A stretch of DNA of 12,172 nt from assembly GCA_025201705.1 (NCBI GenBank), contig MU617484.1:1-12172 (forward strand), given 5' to 3'. Under the pieces are notes generated by a model. The model ran no database searches. It was not told the origin of the DNA and saw only the letters and a program-made list of their open reading frames with translations. How positions within the stretch are numbered: the first letter of the stretch is position 1; each line of letters opens with the position of its first letter. Source of the DNA: Dissophora ornata. Lineage: Eukaryota; Mortierellomycota; Mortierellomycetes; Mortierellales; Mortierellaceae. Positions 1 through 7,970 of this stretch are shown piece by piece. The position numbers and the translations under genes are program-made.

Positions 1-22
1 AAAAAAAAAAAAAAAAAAAAAA
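1..22. repeat. Poly(A)22 at the left contig edge
   Basis: The window opens with 22 consecutive A. On the minus strand this is a poly(T) run inside the intron that follows exon 6 of the oxygenase gene (donor GTAAGT at 37-32). It probably marks the point where assembly stopped at a homopolymer, and the rest of that gene lies beyond it. Confidence 0.9.
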
Positions 23-37
23 GGTATATGCACTTAC

Positions 38-1321
38 AAAAAGTTGAGATCGTAGTGGAATCCTGCAAGAACGGTGCCGACCTTGCCATACTTGTTCAAG
101 TCACTGGCAGTGGGTGCCAACAGATGAGGACCGTGTCTTGCCATATCCACAAATGTCTCCTTGGGCAGACCGAACCCGACTGCAATCATCTCGGCCAAAC
201 CCAGCACGGCCTTGTGGAGAGTGTTGCCCCAGGCATCCATCGTCGTGGGCCAGACATCCTTGAAAGCTACAGGACACAGTATCAGAAGATCGGGGTAAAA
301 ATAGTCCGCATTAAAAAATCGTTCGTCCTGACCAGCGCGGCAATGTTAAAAGGCGCTACCGTGTGTGTATACGGCAATGTACCTTCAGGAACGACGGGCT
401 CGGCGTTAAGGCGGGGGAATTGTGTGACAGCGGGCTGCTCGCCGATGCGCCAGAAGAAGCGCCACTTGGGGTCTGGTCCATCGAAAGTCAGAGGTCTGTT
501 TGCCACAGGAATCTAACAGTTGTTTTCCATAGAAGCAATCAACCCCGGTTAGATTTTCCCTACAGTAAGAGCGAGGAGCACAGTAGGCTGGGGTCTGCAA
601 CGTACATGTTCGATGATATCGATGCAGTGAGGGTCCTTGGGGCACTTGGGATCCTCGGTCAACTCGGGGGTGACTCCAACCTATTAGGGCGAAACCCAAG
701 AGCGTTTGTTAGCAAGAAGGTCCAAAAAAAAAAAAAAAGGTTTTCAAGGCCCATCATGTGAAATACTCGGAGCGTAAAAAAGGACAGGGACGTGCCTGAT
801 AACCGTATTCAGGTCTGGCATCCTTGAGCTTAACGTCGAAGGGCTGGTCAAAGTAGTCCTCCATCATGTCGATAAAGTCATTGTTCTCCTTCTCTGTTCA
901 GGTGGTGCGGACCATAGTTGAGAAGAGGGGTTAGTAAGACTTGCACAAATCCAGCATGACCAGCGAGCGCCGTTTCGCCTGCGGGGATGCTTTCTCCGTA
1001 CCTGTCACGCGGGGGTCCTTGACGATCAAGGCGCCATAGTCGCGGATGGCATTGGCAGCCTGAAGAGAGAGTGAGGGGCGAGAGCGATAGCGTGGGCATT
1101 AATATGAGCGCATGCTGCGGGAGTGTATCCACGAACGATGGCTTTGTGGCAGCAGAGCTTTGATGTCAGTGCTCTCTTCCCACGAACACTAAAAAAATCA
1201 TTTTTGTTACCTTCTTGCATTCTGCGGTGGCCTCCGCGGAATCGGGGTTCTGGAGGTAGAGACCGAGGTCGATGATGGGCAAGAGGTCGGTTGTTGCCTG
1301 GGGCTGAAGCTGCTGGGCCAT
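38..1321 (-). CDS. 2-oxoglutarate/Fe(II)-dependent oxygenase (isopenicillin N synthase-like), 5' part, six exons, 3' end missing
   Basis: Non-haem iron oxygenase of the isopenicillin N synthase/clavaminate synthase-like superfamily; these enzymes use O2 and usually 2-oxoglutarate to oxidise small molecules. The substrate cannot be told. Exons on the minus strand: 1321-1211, 1059-1002, 893-796, 680-606, 512-383 and 266-38, giving 233 complete codons with frame kept across every junction. The start MAQQLQPQ is the first ATG of exon 1. Visible landmarks are an N-terminal DIOX_N-like segment (LPIIDLGLYL, about residue 14), the conserved block DGPDPKWRFFWRIGE (exon 5), AEMIAVGFGL and GPHLLAPTASDL (exon 6), and HYD at about 228-230, which fits the first two metal ligands of the HxD...H triad. 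The distal His and the 2-oxoglutarate-binding Arg lie beyond the contig edge. The intron between exons 3 and 4 has a GC donor. Family confident; function unknown. Confidence 0.87.
681..795 (-). other. Probable GC-AG intron (intron 3 of the oxygenase gene)
   Basis: The donor reads CAG|GCACGT at 798-790 and the acceptor AATAG at 685-681 on the minus strand. Exon 3 ends with a complete Gln codon and exon 4 begins with GTT, so joining gives GYQ-VGVTPEL, matching the family pattern YQVGxTPE. The nearest canonical GT lies four bases further in (GTCCCT) and would shift the frame. The intron also carries a 15-A run on the plus strand at 724-738. Confidence 0.7.
724..738. repeat. Poly(A)15 (poly(T) in intron 3 of the oxygenase gene)
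   Basis: Fifteen consecutive A on the plus strand, inside the GC-AG intron. On the sense strand it is a T tract about 45-60 nt upstream of the acceptor. Confidence 0.9.
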
Positions 1322-1687
1322 GTTTGATTGCGGGTGGTGAAGGTGCACGGGAGGGGAAGAGTGATGTGGAAGAAAGAGATGGAATGAGAGGAACCTCGGC
1401 AATTGTGAATTTAGTAGCAGCGACGCAGAGAGACGCGCACCACTCGGACAGAGTGCTCACGGTGGGTTGTCGGCTGTCGCTGCACCCCTCCCGCAGACCC
1501 ACCCACCGCTCCTCGTCGCAGGAAAATGCGGGGTAGGGCCTGGCTTGCCCATGATCGCAATGAGCCCCGCTCAAGACCCCGCTCCACTTTTTTTCCCTGT
1601 TTTCATTTATGCTCGTCCGAGGCGTTACACAAGTGCAGGTGCTGGTCCACCACCAGTACCGACCCAGGGGTATTTCGGCTCGTTGCT
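1322..1687. other. Intergenic region between the oxygenase and NFKBIL1-like genes
   Basis: Contains the upstream region of the oxygenase gene and the 3' flank of the NFKBIL1-like gene, both on the minus strand in tandem. The part next to the oxygenase start is pyrimidine-rich on the sense strand. Just past the NFKBIL1-like stop, 1639-1646 and 1653-1660 form a 7-of-8 inverted repeat around a 6-nt loop. Open frames across this stretch overlap one another and resemble no family I know, so I call no gene. Confidence 0.6.
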
Positions 1688-2932
1688 TTATTCACGGATC
1701 GTCTCGCCAATCTCATTCAACGCGCGCGCCACTCTATCTACCATCGCCAGAATCTGCTCTCGCTCACCTGTAGTTCCCGTCCCTGCCCCATCATCCGTGT
1801 CCTGCTGGACAGGCAGTCTGGCCCCAAACCGCTGCTTAAACTTGTCCGGATGGAATTTCAGCTGCTCTCGCCGCAGCACCTGTTTCCGCACGTCGAGCTG
1901 ATCCGCTGTCGTGCCAAAGAATAAGAACTCAAACAGCGATACTCCTGCAAATGCCGCCGTCGCCGACGGATCCGATTCCGACGTCGCACTCAATGGTAGC
2001 CAAGGAATCGTATCCATCGACAGCGGTCGTTTACCGTCCTCTATCAACACCCTCCATCCTTCTTCATACGCCTGTCTCGCCTTGCCAACCAACGCTCGTT
2101 TCCTCAACCTGTTTGCCGGCGTATCCTCCATCCCCTGAAACTCAGCTCCACCTTTAACTTTCCCATCTGCCTCGGCTGCCAATCGTTCTCGCTCTTTCCT
2201 CTCCTGTCTCCGTTGCCTCTGTCGCTCATCCTTTCGTTTCTGCTCTTCTTTGGCATCAAGGTACTTGATCCTTTCTTGTTCCTGAACCCAAAATGCCCAC
2301 TCCTTCTCTTCTCTCTCTTGGCGGCTGCGACCCATCCCTCGACGCATATAAGATGTGTAATCTACATCGGACATCGTATTGATATTCGCACGGGAAGAAG
2401 AGGAAGAAGAGTATGGAGGGTAGTCATCCGATTGCTCGAATCGAGTAGTATGATAGTCGTAGGGATCATCATTGGCTAGCTCGTCAAAGAGGTGGTTAAG
2501 CCAAGGGTCACCCCCCTGCTCCATCCGCTCTTGTTCTAGGTCCCGTTCCTGCTCACGGAGATAGGCTGCCTCTCGGGCATAGTGAGCGTTGTCCTTGTCA
2601 TCGTTGTCGGATAAGGATGCGGGCGCAAAGCCAGCAGGGGTCACGGTGTATTTGGTGGAATGGCTGCTTCTTTTGGATTTCGACTTGGATTTAGAATGGT
2701 GGCGGTGGCGCGTGGGGGAAGGGGAACGCGTTCTGGAGCGACGTCTGCGGTGCTTCCTCGAGTCCGAGGGTGACCTGGACCTGGACCTGGACCTGGACCG
2801 AGAACGCTCTTTGCGGCTGTGCGGGGGTGAATGTGAACGTGGACGTGAATGAGAGCGAGAGTGCCTGCGCTTCTTTGAGGAAGATGTACCGGCACCCTTG
2901 TATCGAAGTCGTGTTGCCGATGCTCCCTCCAT
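1688..2932 (-). CDS. NFKBIL1-like (NF-kappa-B inhibitor-like 1) protein with RS domain, 414 aa
   Basis: Single uninterrupted exon, ATG at 2932, TAA at 1690-1688. Residues about 20-95 form a dense RS/SK region (repeated SRSRSRS, RSPSPTRHRHHSKSKSKSK) typical of splicing-associated nuclear proteins. A charged, probably helical middle follows (QERIKYLDAKEEQKRKDER and nearby). The C-terminal segment holds LRREQLKFHPDKFKQRFG with HPD at about 361-363, then a helix of the form ILxMVxRVxxALNE. That C-terminal block is the hallmark of the NFKBIL1 (I-kappa-B-like) family; human NFKBIL1 also carries ankyrin repeats, which I do not see here. The human protein has been linked to nuclear speckles and alternative splicing, which fits the RS domain, but a splicing role here is inference. 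It shares a 201-bp divergent promoter with SLX9. An RS-rich J-domain-like protein of another subfamily is the alternative. Confidence 0.8.
   Translation of the reverse strand: MEGASATRLRYKGAGTSSSKKRRHSRSHSRPRSHSPPHSRKERSRSRSRSRSRSPSDSRKHRRRRSRTRSPSPTRHRHHSKSKSKSKRSSHSTKYTVTPAGFAPASLSDNDDKDNAHYAREAAYLREQERDLEQERMEQGGDPWLNHLFDELANDDPYDYHTTRFEQSDDYPPYSSSSSSRANINTMSDVDYTSYMRRGMGRSRQEREEKEWAFWVQEQERIKYLDAKEEQKRKDERQRQRRQERKERERLAAEADGKVKGGAEFQGMEDTPANRLRKRALVGKARQAYEEGWRVLIEDGKRPLSMDTIPWLPLSATSESDPSATAAFAGVSLFEFLFFGTTADQLDVRKQVLRREQLKFHPDKFKQRFGARLPVQQDTDDGAGTGTTGEREQILAMVDRVARALNEIGETIRE
2773..2799. repeat. ACCTGG hexamer tandem repeat inside the RS-domain coding sequence
   Basis: Four and a half perfect copies of a 6-bp unit on the plus strand. 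On the sense strand the unit reads as alternating AGG and TCC codons (Arg-Ser), so each copy adds one RS dipeptide without breaking the frame. Confidence 0.9.
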
Positions 2933-3133
2933 GACCTTTGGCAGCGTGTGTTTGCCTCCGCTGGGCGCTGTTTGCTCTGAATAGTAATTAAAACACTACA
3001 CACAATAACGTTGTGTGTGCCCTGAACGCTGGTGGCTTGTGTTTTCTTTGATCGCTTTTTTTTTTTTTTTGTGCTCAAAGCCCAGCGGCAACAAAGCACA
3101 GTGGGGTCCATTCACTACATACTCATCACACCA
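2933..3133. promoter_or_regulatory. Shared divergent promoter of the NFKBIL1-like gene and SLX9
   Basis: Only 201 bp separate the two start codons, which point away from each other. The stretch contains a run of 15 T (3056-3070), a poly(dA:dT) tract of the kind that keeps fungal promoters free of nucleosomes, and an AT-rich patch near 2981-3000 (gtaattaaaacac). No clear TATA box is visible. Bidirectional control is inferred from geometry. Confidence 0.6.
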
Positions 3134-4055
3134 ATGCCAAAGGTCAAAGCAAACAAGAGCCGTGTACACCACAAAGCTGTCGGGAACAAGGAGGCGGTTG
3201 CTGCTGCCAATGTGGCTGCTGCTGCTGTTGTTGCTGCCAAGCCTGTTGCTGCCGCCGAGTCAATGCAGCAAATGAAGGAGCAGTTCGGACTAGAGTTCGA
3301 GGAGGACAGGATCGACAAGAAGGATAAGCGCAAGCTGAGGCACGACAAGTGGATGTCGAGTAAGTCAAGGAGCAGGATGACAACGCCGCCAGATAGGACT
3401 CTAGATCTTCTGGTATTCCCTCCTCAATGGCTTGGAAAACCGCTTCCCTATTTAACCCAGTTGTCCATTGTGTGATCTGTCAATTAGAGCTGGAAGCGAC
3501 ATATAACCCTCAAAAGAAGAAAAAAAAGTCTGCGCAGAACCAGACGTTGTCTGTAGACTTTGGGTCATTCCACGACGTCCTCTCAACAATCGACCGTACA
3601 AAGACTCCTCAATCTGCAGCATTATCTTCAAACCCAGGAAACAAATCAAAAGGAGCAAAGGCAACACCTACAACTACAGCAACATCCACGAGTACAGTCA
3701 ACCAACAGTTTACGATCCATGCTGACTCTTCAAAGCCTCTGCAGTCCAAGAAGGCAAAGAAGAAGGCTGCGTAAGTGAAACTGAGGCGTTTGAAGCAATT
3801 GTGCAGCCATCTTTTTTTTTTTTTGACCGCAAATGGCCCCCCTCCCTCCCGCGAACTAATTACTTTTTGTCAAAACACACGTCGCCGTTGTTCTGGAATA
3901 GTATGCAAGAGATTCTGCGGTTCCAGAACGTATTGGCGCACCCAGCGTTCAAGAGCAACCCCTTGTTGACCATCCAACAGCACGTCAAGAATACCATGGA
4001 GATGGCACCCCCAGAAGCAACCGCCGCAGGTGGACCAGAGCTCATGGAGGACTAG
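3134..4055 (+). CDS. SLX9: Ribosome biogenesis protein SLX9, three exons, 220 aa
   Basis: Slx9 acts in maturation and nuclear export of the pre-40S ribosomal subunit (ITS1 processing and Crm1/RanGTP-dependent export in yeast). Exons are 3134-3359, 3488-3770 and 3902-4055. Donors are GTAAGT at 3360 and 3771; acceptors are TTAG at 3487 and ATAG at 3901; both junctions keep the frame. The start is the first in-frame ATG; the frame upstream runs through a T15 tract and has no ATG. Features: basic N-terminus MPKVKANKSR, an Ala/Val-rich stretch (about 20-42), the charged RIDKKDKRKLRHDKWMSKLE motif across the first junction, a KKKKK nuclear-type cluster near residue 85, a Thr/Ser-rich linker, and the diagnostic C-terminal block EILRFQNVLAHPAFKSNPL followed by TIQQHVKNT. 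Family assignment rests mainly on the KWxxKL and HPAFKxNP blocks. The gene converges on EF-2. Confidence 0.83.
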
Positions 4056-4352
4056 TCTTTGTAACAATAAATCTTACAACTCATTGCATTTTCCCCCCTC
4101 TCCTTCATCACGATTCAAACTGCCCACATTTGATTATTTTAGCGGATGGAAAAATCAATCGCTCTTTATATGGAAAACCTTCTTCTAAAAGGGAGGAGAT
4201 GATGGAGAAATATGCACTGTAGAAACGAAAAAAAAGCGATGGGGGGGAAAGGAATTTTTTTGTGTTTGCTTGCATCAAAGGCCAATGTTTGTAAATATTA
4301 TATTGAGATGTTGAAAGGGACAGAACAAGAAAATACATAAAAATACAACCAT
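4056..4352. other. Convergent 3' intergenic region between SLX9 and EF-2
   Basis: About 300 bp holding the 3' UTRs of both genes, with A/T homopolymer runs and no further coding sequence. On the EF-2 sense strand an AT-rich element (AATATAATATTTAC, near 4293-4306) could serve for 3' end formation. No separate gene is supported. Confidence 0.6.
4066..4071 (+). terminator. Poly(A) signal AATAAA of SLX9
   Basis: A canonical AATAAA begins 11 bases after the SLX9 stop codon. The implied 3' UTR is very short, in keeping with the close convergent EF-2 gene. Confidence 0.6.
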
Positions 4353-7300
4353 TTACAGACGGTCCAAGAAACGGTCGAGGGGAGGAATCTCCTCCTTGAG
4401 ACCCTTGCGCTTACGGATCGACAGAATCTTCTCCATCAACTTGGGGTCCTCGTTCGAGACACCGTTCATCAACTGCCAGTGGTCGAAGACACACTGGGGG
4501 AAAGCCTGACCACCGGTGGCCTGACGAAGATCGGCAGTGAAACCGAAGGACTCGGCAATGGGCAAGTGAGCCTTGACGATGTACATGGGAGTACCGGGGC
4601 GCTGTTCCTCACCGATGGTGTGTCCACGACGCTTGTTCAAGACACCGTAGATACCACCCATAGCCTGCTCAGGGCAGGTAATCTCGACCAAGTAGACGGG
4701 CTCCATGAGACCGGGCTGGGCGACGTAGGCGGCGGCGTAGATGGCGCTGCGGCAGGCGGGGATGATCTGTCCACCCCCACGATGGATAGCATCAGCGTGG
4801 AGAACAACATCCAAGATGTTGAAACGGCATCCACGCATCTGCTCCTCGGCAAAGACACCCTCGCGGGTGGCCCACTGGAAGGCGGCAACACAGGAATCCT
4901 TGATTTCGTTCAAGTAGGCAACTCCCTTGGTCAAATCAACCATGAGGTTAGCGCCGTTGGCATCAGGACCGAAGCACCAGATCTTACGGGCCTCCTGGTT
5001 GTCCCACTCGAACTCATCGGACATGATACGGGCACGGGCCTTGAACTCGTCACGGGGACCGATATTGCCGTTCTCGATGGCGAGGGTAAGTTCCTCACCG
5101 AGAGGGGCGGCCTTCATGAAGATACGGTTGTGCTTGTTGGGGGACTTGGCAAGAGCAATGACGGTAGACTCGGCCTGGATGGTCTCCTTGTACTGGACGA
5201 CGGGGTCAGACTTGCGGATAGGGACCTGGGCGTGATCCTCCTCGAGATCCTTCAAGCAAATCTCGAGATGGAGCTCTCCGGAACCAGCAACGATGTGCTC
5301 TCCAGAGTCGGAGGTGAAGCAGAGAACGCAAGGGTCGGACTTGGAGAGACGCTTGAGACCCTCGACGAGCTTGGGGAGATCAGCAGCAAACTTGCACTCG
5401 ACGGCGACCTGGACGACGGGCGAGACAGAGAACTTCATGACCTTCAAGTTGTGGGCAGTCTCGGAGGTGGTGATGGTACCGGACTTGAGCAAGAACTGGT
5501 CAACACCGACCAAACCAACAATGTTACCGGCGGGGCAGTCCTCGATGGGCTCGACATAACGACCCATCATGAGAACAATACGCTGGATAGACTTGACGAA
5601 CAAGTCGCTCTTGGATCCAGGAATGTAGTTGGGACCCTGGATGCGGACCTTGAGACCAGCACGGACGGTACCAGAGAAGACACGACCGAAAGCGTAGAAA
5701 CGACCCTTGTCGGTGGTGGGGACCATCTTGGAGACGTACAACATGAGAGGACCGTTGGGGTCGCAGGCACCGATACCCTTGGCGCACTCATCGTCCTGGG
5801 GACCCTCGTACAAGTTCTCGACACGGTACTTCTGGGCGGTGACGGGGGAAGGCAAGTGGATAACGATCATCTCCAAGAGAGCCTCACCAGCGGGCAAGAA
5901 CTTCTTCATGATGGTCTTCAAGAGCAACTTGCCCTCCATCTCCTTCTCGTCGTTCTTCAACTGGATGTCGAGCTTCTCCAACATGGTGAAGGTGGCCTCC
6001 TTCTTGAAGGTCATGACCGAGTCGAAGATCTTGAAGATGGGGTCCAAGATGAACATGTTGAAGGCACGCTCAAGGGTCTTGCCGTTGGCATCGGTACCCT
6101 TGGAGGTCCACTTCTTGGTGGCGGGGTTGAAGTAGTTCTCGCCCCAGAGCTTGTCCATCATCTTCTGACGGTCGACACCGAACTTCTTGGCGTAACGGAC
6201 AGCGAACTGACGGATGGTGAAGGCCCATCCGTGGAGACCCGAAGCGAAGGCAACGGTTCCCATCTCGGGGTAGACCTGGACATCACCGAGAGTGTTGTCC
6301 TTGTAGGTGGCGATGATGACGTTGACAGACTCGATGGTGCGCTGGAAGGAGTTGTAGAGATCCTCCTTGGTGACCTGCAACTCGAGAAGGGCACGATCGA
6401 CCTTGTTGATGACAACAACGGGCTTGATGCGCTCACCCAAAGCCTGACGCAAGACAGTCTCGGTCTGGACACAGACACCGTCAACGCAGTCGACGACGAC
6501 GAGGGCACCGTCGGTGACACGGAGAGCAGCGGTAACCTCAGACGAGAAGTCAACGTGTCCGGGGGAATCGATCAAGTTGATCAAGAAAGCGGTACCTGGA
6601 AGGCGCGTGATAAAAAAACAGGTCGCGTTAACCGTCTGTGCGCAAAAAGTGCATTATTGACAAGGAGAAAAACCGTTCCTGATTTCGTGCAACAGATAAC
6701 GGCTGCAAAAAAAATGCCGCATGTTCCTTACCATCGGACTTCTGCTTGATATCGGGAAGATCATCCTCAGTCATCTCGAAGAACAGGGAGATGGCAGTGG
6801 ACTTGATGGTGATACCACGCTCCTGCTCGTCTTGACGGGTATCGGTGAAACGGGCCTCACCAGCACGGGCAGACGAGATAATACCGGCCTTGGAGACAAG
6901 GGAATCGGTAAGAGTGGACTTTCCGTGATCGACGTGGGCAATGACGGACATGTTACGAACGTTCGTAACTTTGTCCATCTGTTGGTTCGCAGCGAGAGCG
7001 AAGAGAGAAACAAAGACAGGACGAGGTCATTGTTAGCAACCGAGCATATTCTGCGTCCACAGGCCAGACACGACAGGCACAAGCGCAGCAACATGAAGTG
7101 TGTCTCGCCATTGGAATACCCATTGACGATAACAACCATGGCAACAGAGAGTGTCCACAAGAGTTGAGTTGCCAAGCAACGTTCCTCGAGCGGATTCCGC
7201 CGTTGTTTGCTCATTGTGAAGAGGGACCCGAATCAGATCAACCCGCTTGGGCTGATCTGAATCTGGTCCCGTAAACAGAAAATAGGACACGCGCAAAATT

Positions 7301-7372
7301 TTTTCAGCATTCGTTTTATGGCAAAGCGTCACCTACCAAGGCACGGATTTGGTCGATAGTGAAGTTAACCAT
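4353..7372 (-). CDS. EFT2: Translation elongation factor 2 (EF-2), three exons, 841 aa
   Basis: EF-2 is the GTPase that moves the ribosome one codon along the mRNA in the cytosol. Exons on the minus strand: 7372-7337 (12 codons, [12 protein letters not shown]), 6978-6732 and 6595-4353 (TAA at 4355-4353). Donors are GTAGGT and GTAAGG; acceptors CAACAG and TTCCAG. Landmarks with residue numbers: [10 protein letters not shown]-loop 26-34; FTDT with the regulatory Thr57 and Thr59 positions; RGITIKST switch I with Thr69; DSPGH 104-108; NKVD 158-161; SGLHGWAF for G5; and [12 protein letters not shown] with the diphthamide histidine at about 699, matching yeast numbering. Length is within one residue of yeast EF-2 (842). 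The coding strand is strongly codon-biased, as expected for a very highly expressed gene: it has no TTA, CTA or TCA codon over most of exon 3. The yeast symbol is given as the nearest standard name. Confidence 0.98.
7223..7270 (-). other. Strong 48-nt hairpin in intron 1 of EF-2
   Basis: Two 22-nt arms (7270-7249 and 7244-7223 on the sense strand) are complementary at 19 of 22 positions, with a further G-U wobble, around a 4-nt AAGC loop. The closing stem starts GGGACC...GGUCCC; the interior mismatches are one A-G and one U-U. It lies in the 358-nt first intron (7336-6979), about 66 nt downstream of the 5' splice site. I could not assign it to any RNA family: no C box (RUGAUGA) is present, and an H/ACA layout is not convincing. 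Confidence 0.75.
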
Positions 7373-7520
7373 TTTCTTTCAACTTTCTGCAGGCGGGCGC
7401 GCAAGGATAGACGTTGGAAGTCAGGTTCAGTGGGGATGGGTGGTTTCGAGTTGAAAGGTGAGGAGAAAAAAAGAAGAGAAAAGAGAGGAGAGAATGGTTA
7501 GTCTCAGGATCGTTATATAG
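7373..7520 (-). promoter_or_regulatory. EF-2 core promoter and pyrimidine-rich leader
   Basis: On the minus strand a TATATAA element lies at 7519-7513, 141 bp before the EF-2 start codon. About 25-30 bp downstream begins a pyrimidine tract (7495-7460, mostly C and T), a likely initiation zone. The sequence just before the ATG is AAAGAAA, an A-rich context that favours initiation. The start-site position is inferred from spacing. Confidence 0.6.
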
Positions 7521-7945
7521 ACATTGACTGCGTAACAGAAAACTAAAAACGTGGTTCCCTCTCTCGGAGAAAGAAAAAAAAAAACAACAGGAAAAAAAGG
7601 GTAGCTGCGTAACAGTTTCTGTTTTTTTTCCACTCCCGCAAAGGCATGCGAAAAACGAGGCGGGGGTCTGATGGGACCTTGACACAGTGTGTGCTGCTGC
7701 AAGTTGCCGCAGGCCTGTTTCACACCTCTTTTGGCGGGCTGTACCGTAGAGGGGTGTAACGGACCCTTGCAGTCAACATGCGCGGTCTCACTCACTCCTC
7801 TCCTCCCAGCGTCCCCCTTTGCAGGTCTGCAGAGGACAGAGATAGACGCCGTTTGCTTGAAAAGGGAACAAGTGGCTGTTCGTATATTTGTTTGCGGGTA
7901 CAAAGAAGCATTCTTTTGGGCGAGTGGTGTTTGTGTGTTGGTGGC

Positions 7946-7970
7946 ACGCTTCGGCATGTTCCGAAAGCGT
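7946..7970. repeat. Inverted repeat with adjacent direct repeat
   Basis: ACGCTTCGG (7946-7954) and CCGAAAGCGT (7961-7970) pair with one bulged base around a 6-nt CATGTT loop. Two direct copies of GTCGAGCA follow at 7969-7976 and 7979-7986. Function unknown; it could be a protein-binding site, a structured RNA or chance. Confidence 0.5.

Noticed and set aside
28..516. 162-codon plus-strand open frame over the left end
   Set aside because: It is antisense to exons 5 and 6 of the oxygenase, whose conserved motifs and splice sites fix the coding strand.
2641..3111. 156-codon minus-strand open frame overlapping the RS-domain coding region
   Set aside because: It is a frame shadow of the repetitive RS-coding sequence, giving a Gly-Pro repeat from the hexamer, and extends through the promoter and the T15 tract.
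3032..3133. N-terminal extension of SLX9
   Set aside because: The frame is open upstream of the ATG but has no ATG start and would translate the T15 tract into a run of Phe.
4479..6749. 756-codon open frame on the plus strand opposite EF-2
   Set aside because: It is codon-aligned with EF-2 on the other strand and stays open only because EF-2 avoids TTA, CTA and TCA. The translated product is low-complexity (rich in Gly, Leu, Asp, Val) with no recognisable domain, and it runs on into EF-2 intron 2 by chance.
6771..7214. 147-codon minus-strand open frame across EF-2 intron 1 and exon 2
   Set aside because: It reads exon 2 in the wrong frame; the true EF-2 frame is fixed by the P-loop and other conserved motifs.
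6979..7336. Possible C/D or H/ACA snoRNA in EF-2 intron 1
   Set aside because: No RUGAUGA C box paired with a terminal CUGA D box was found, and the hairpin plus downstream sequence does not give a convincing two-hairpin H-box/ACA layout. Kept only as an unassigned hairpin.
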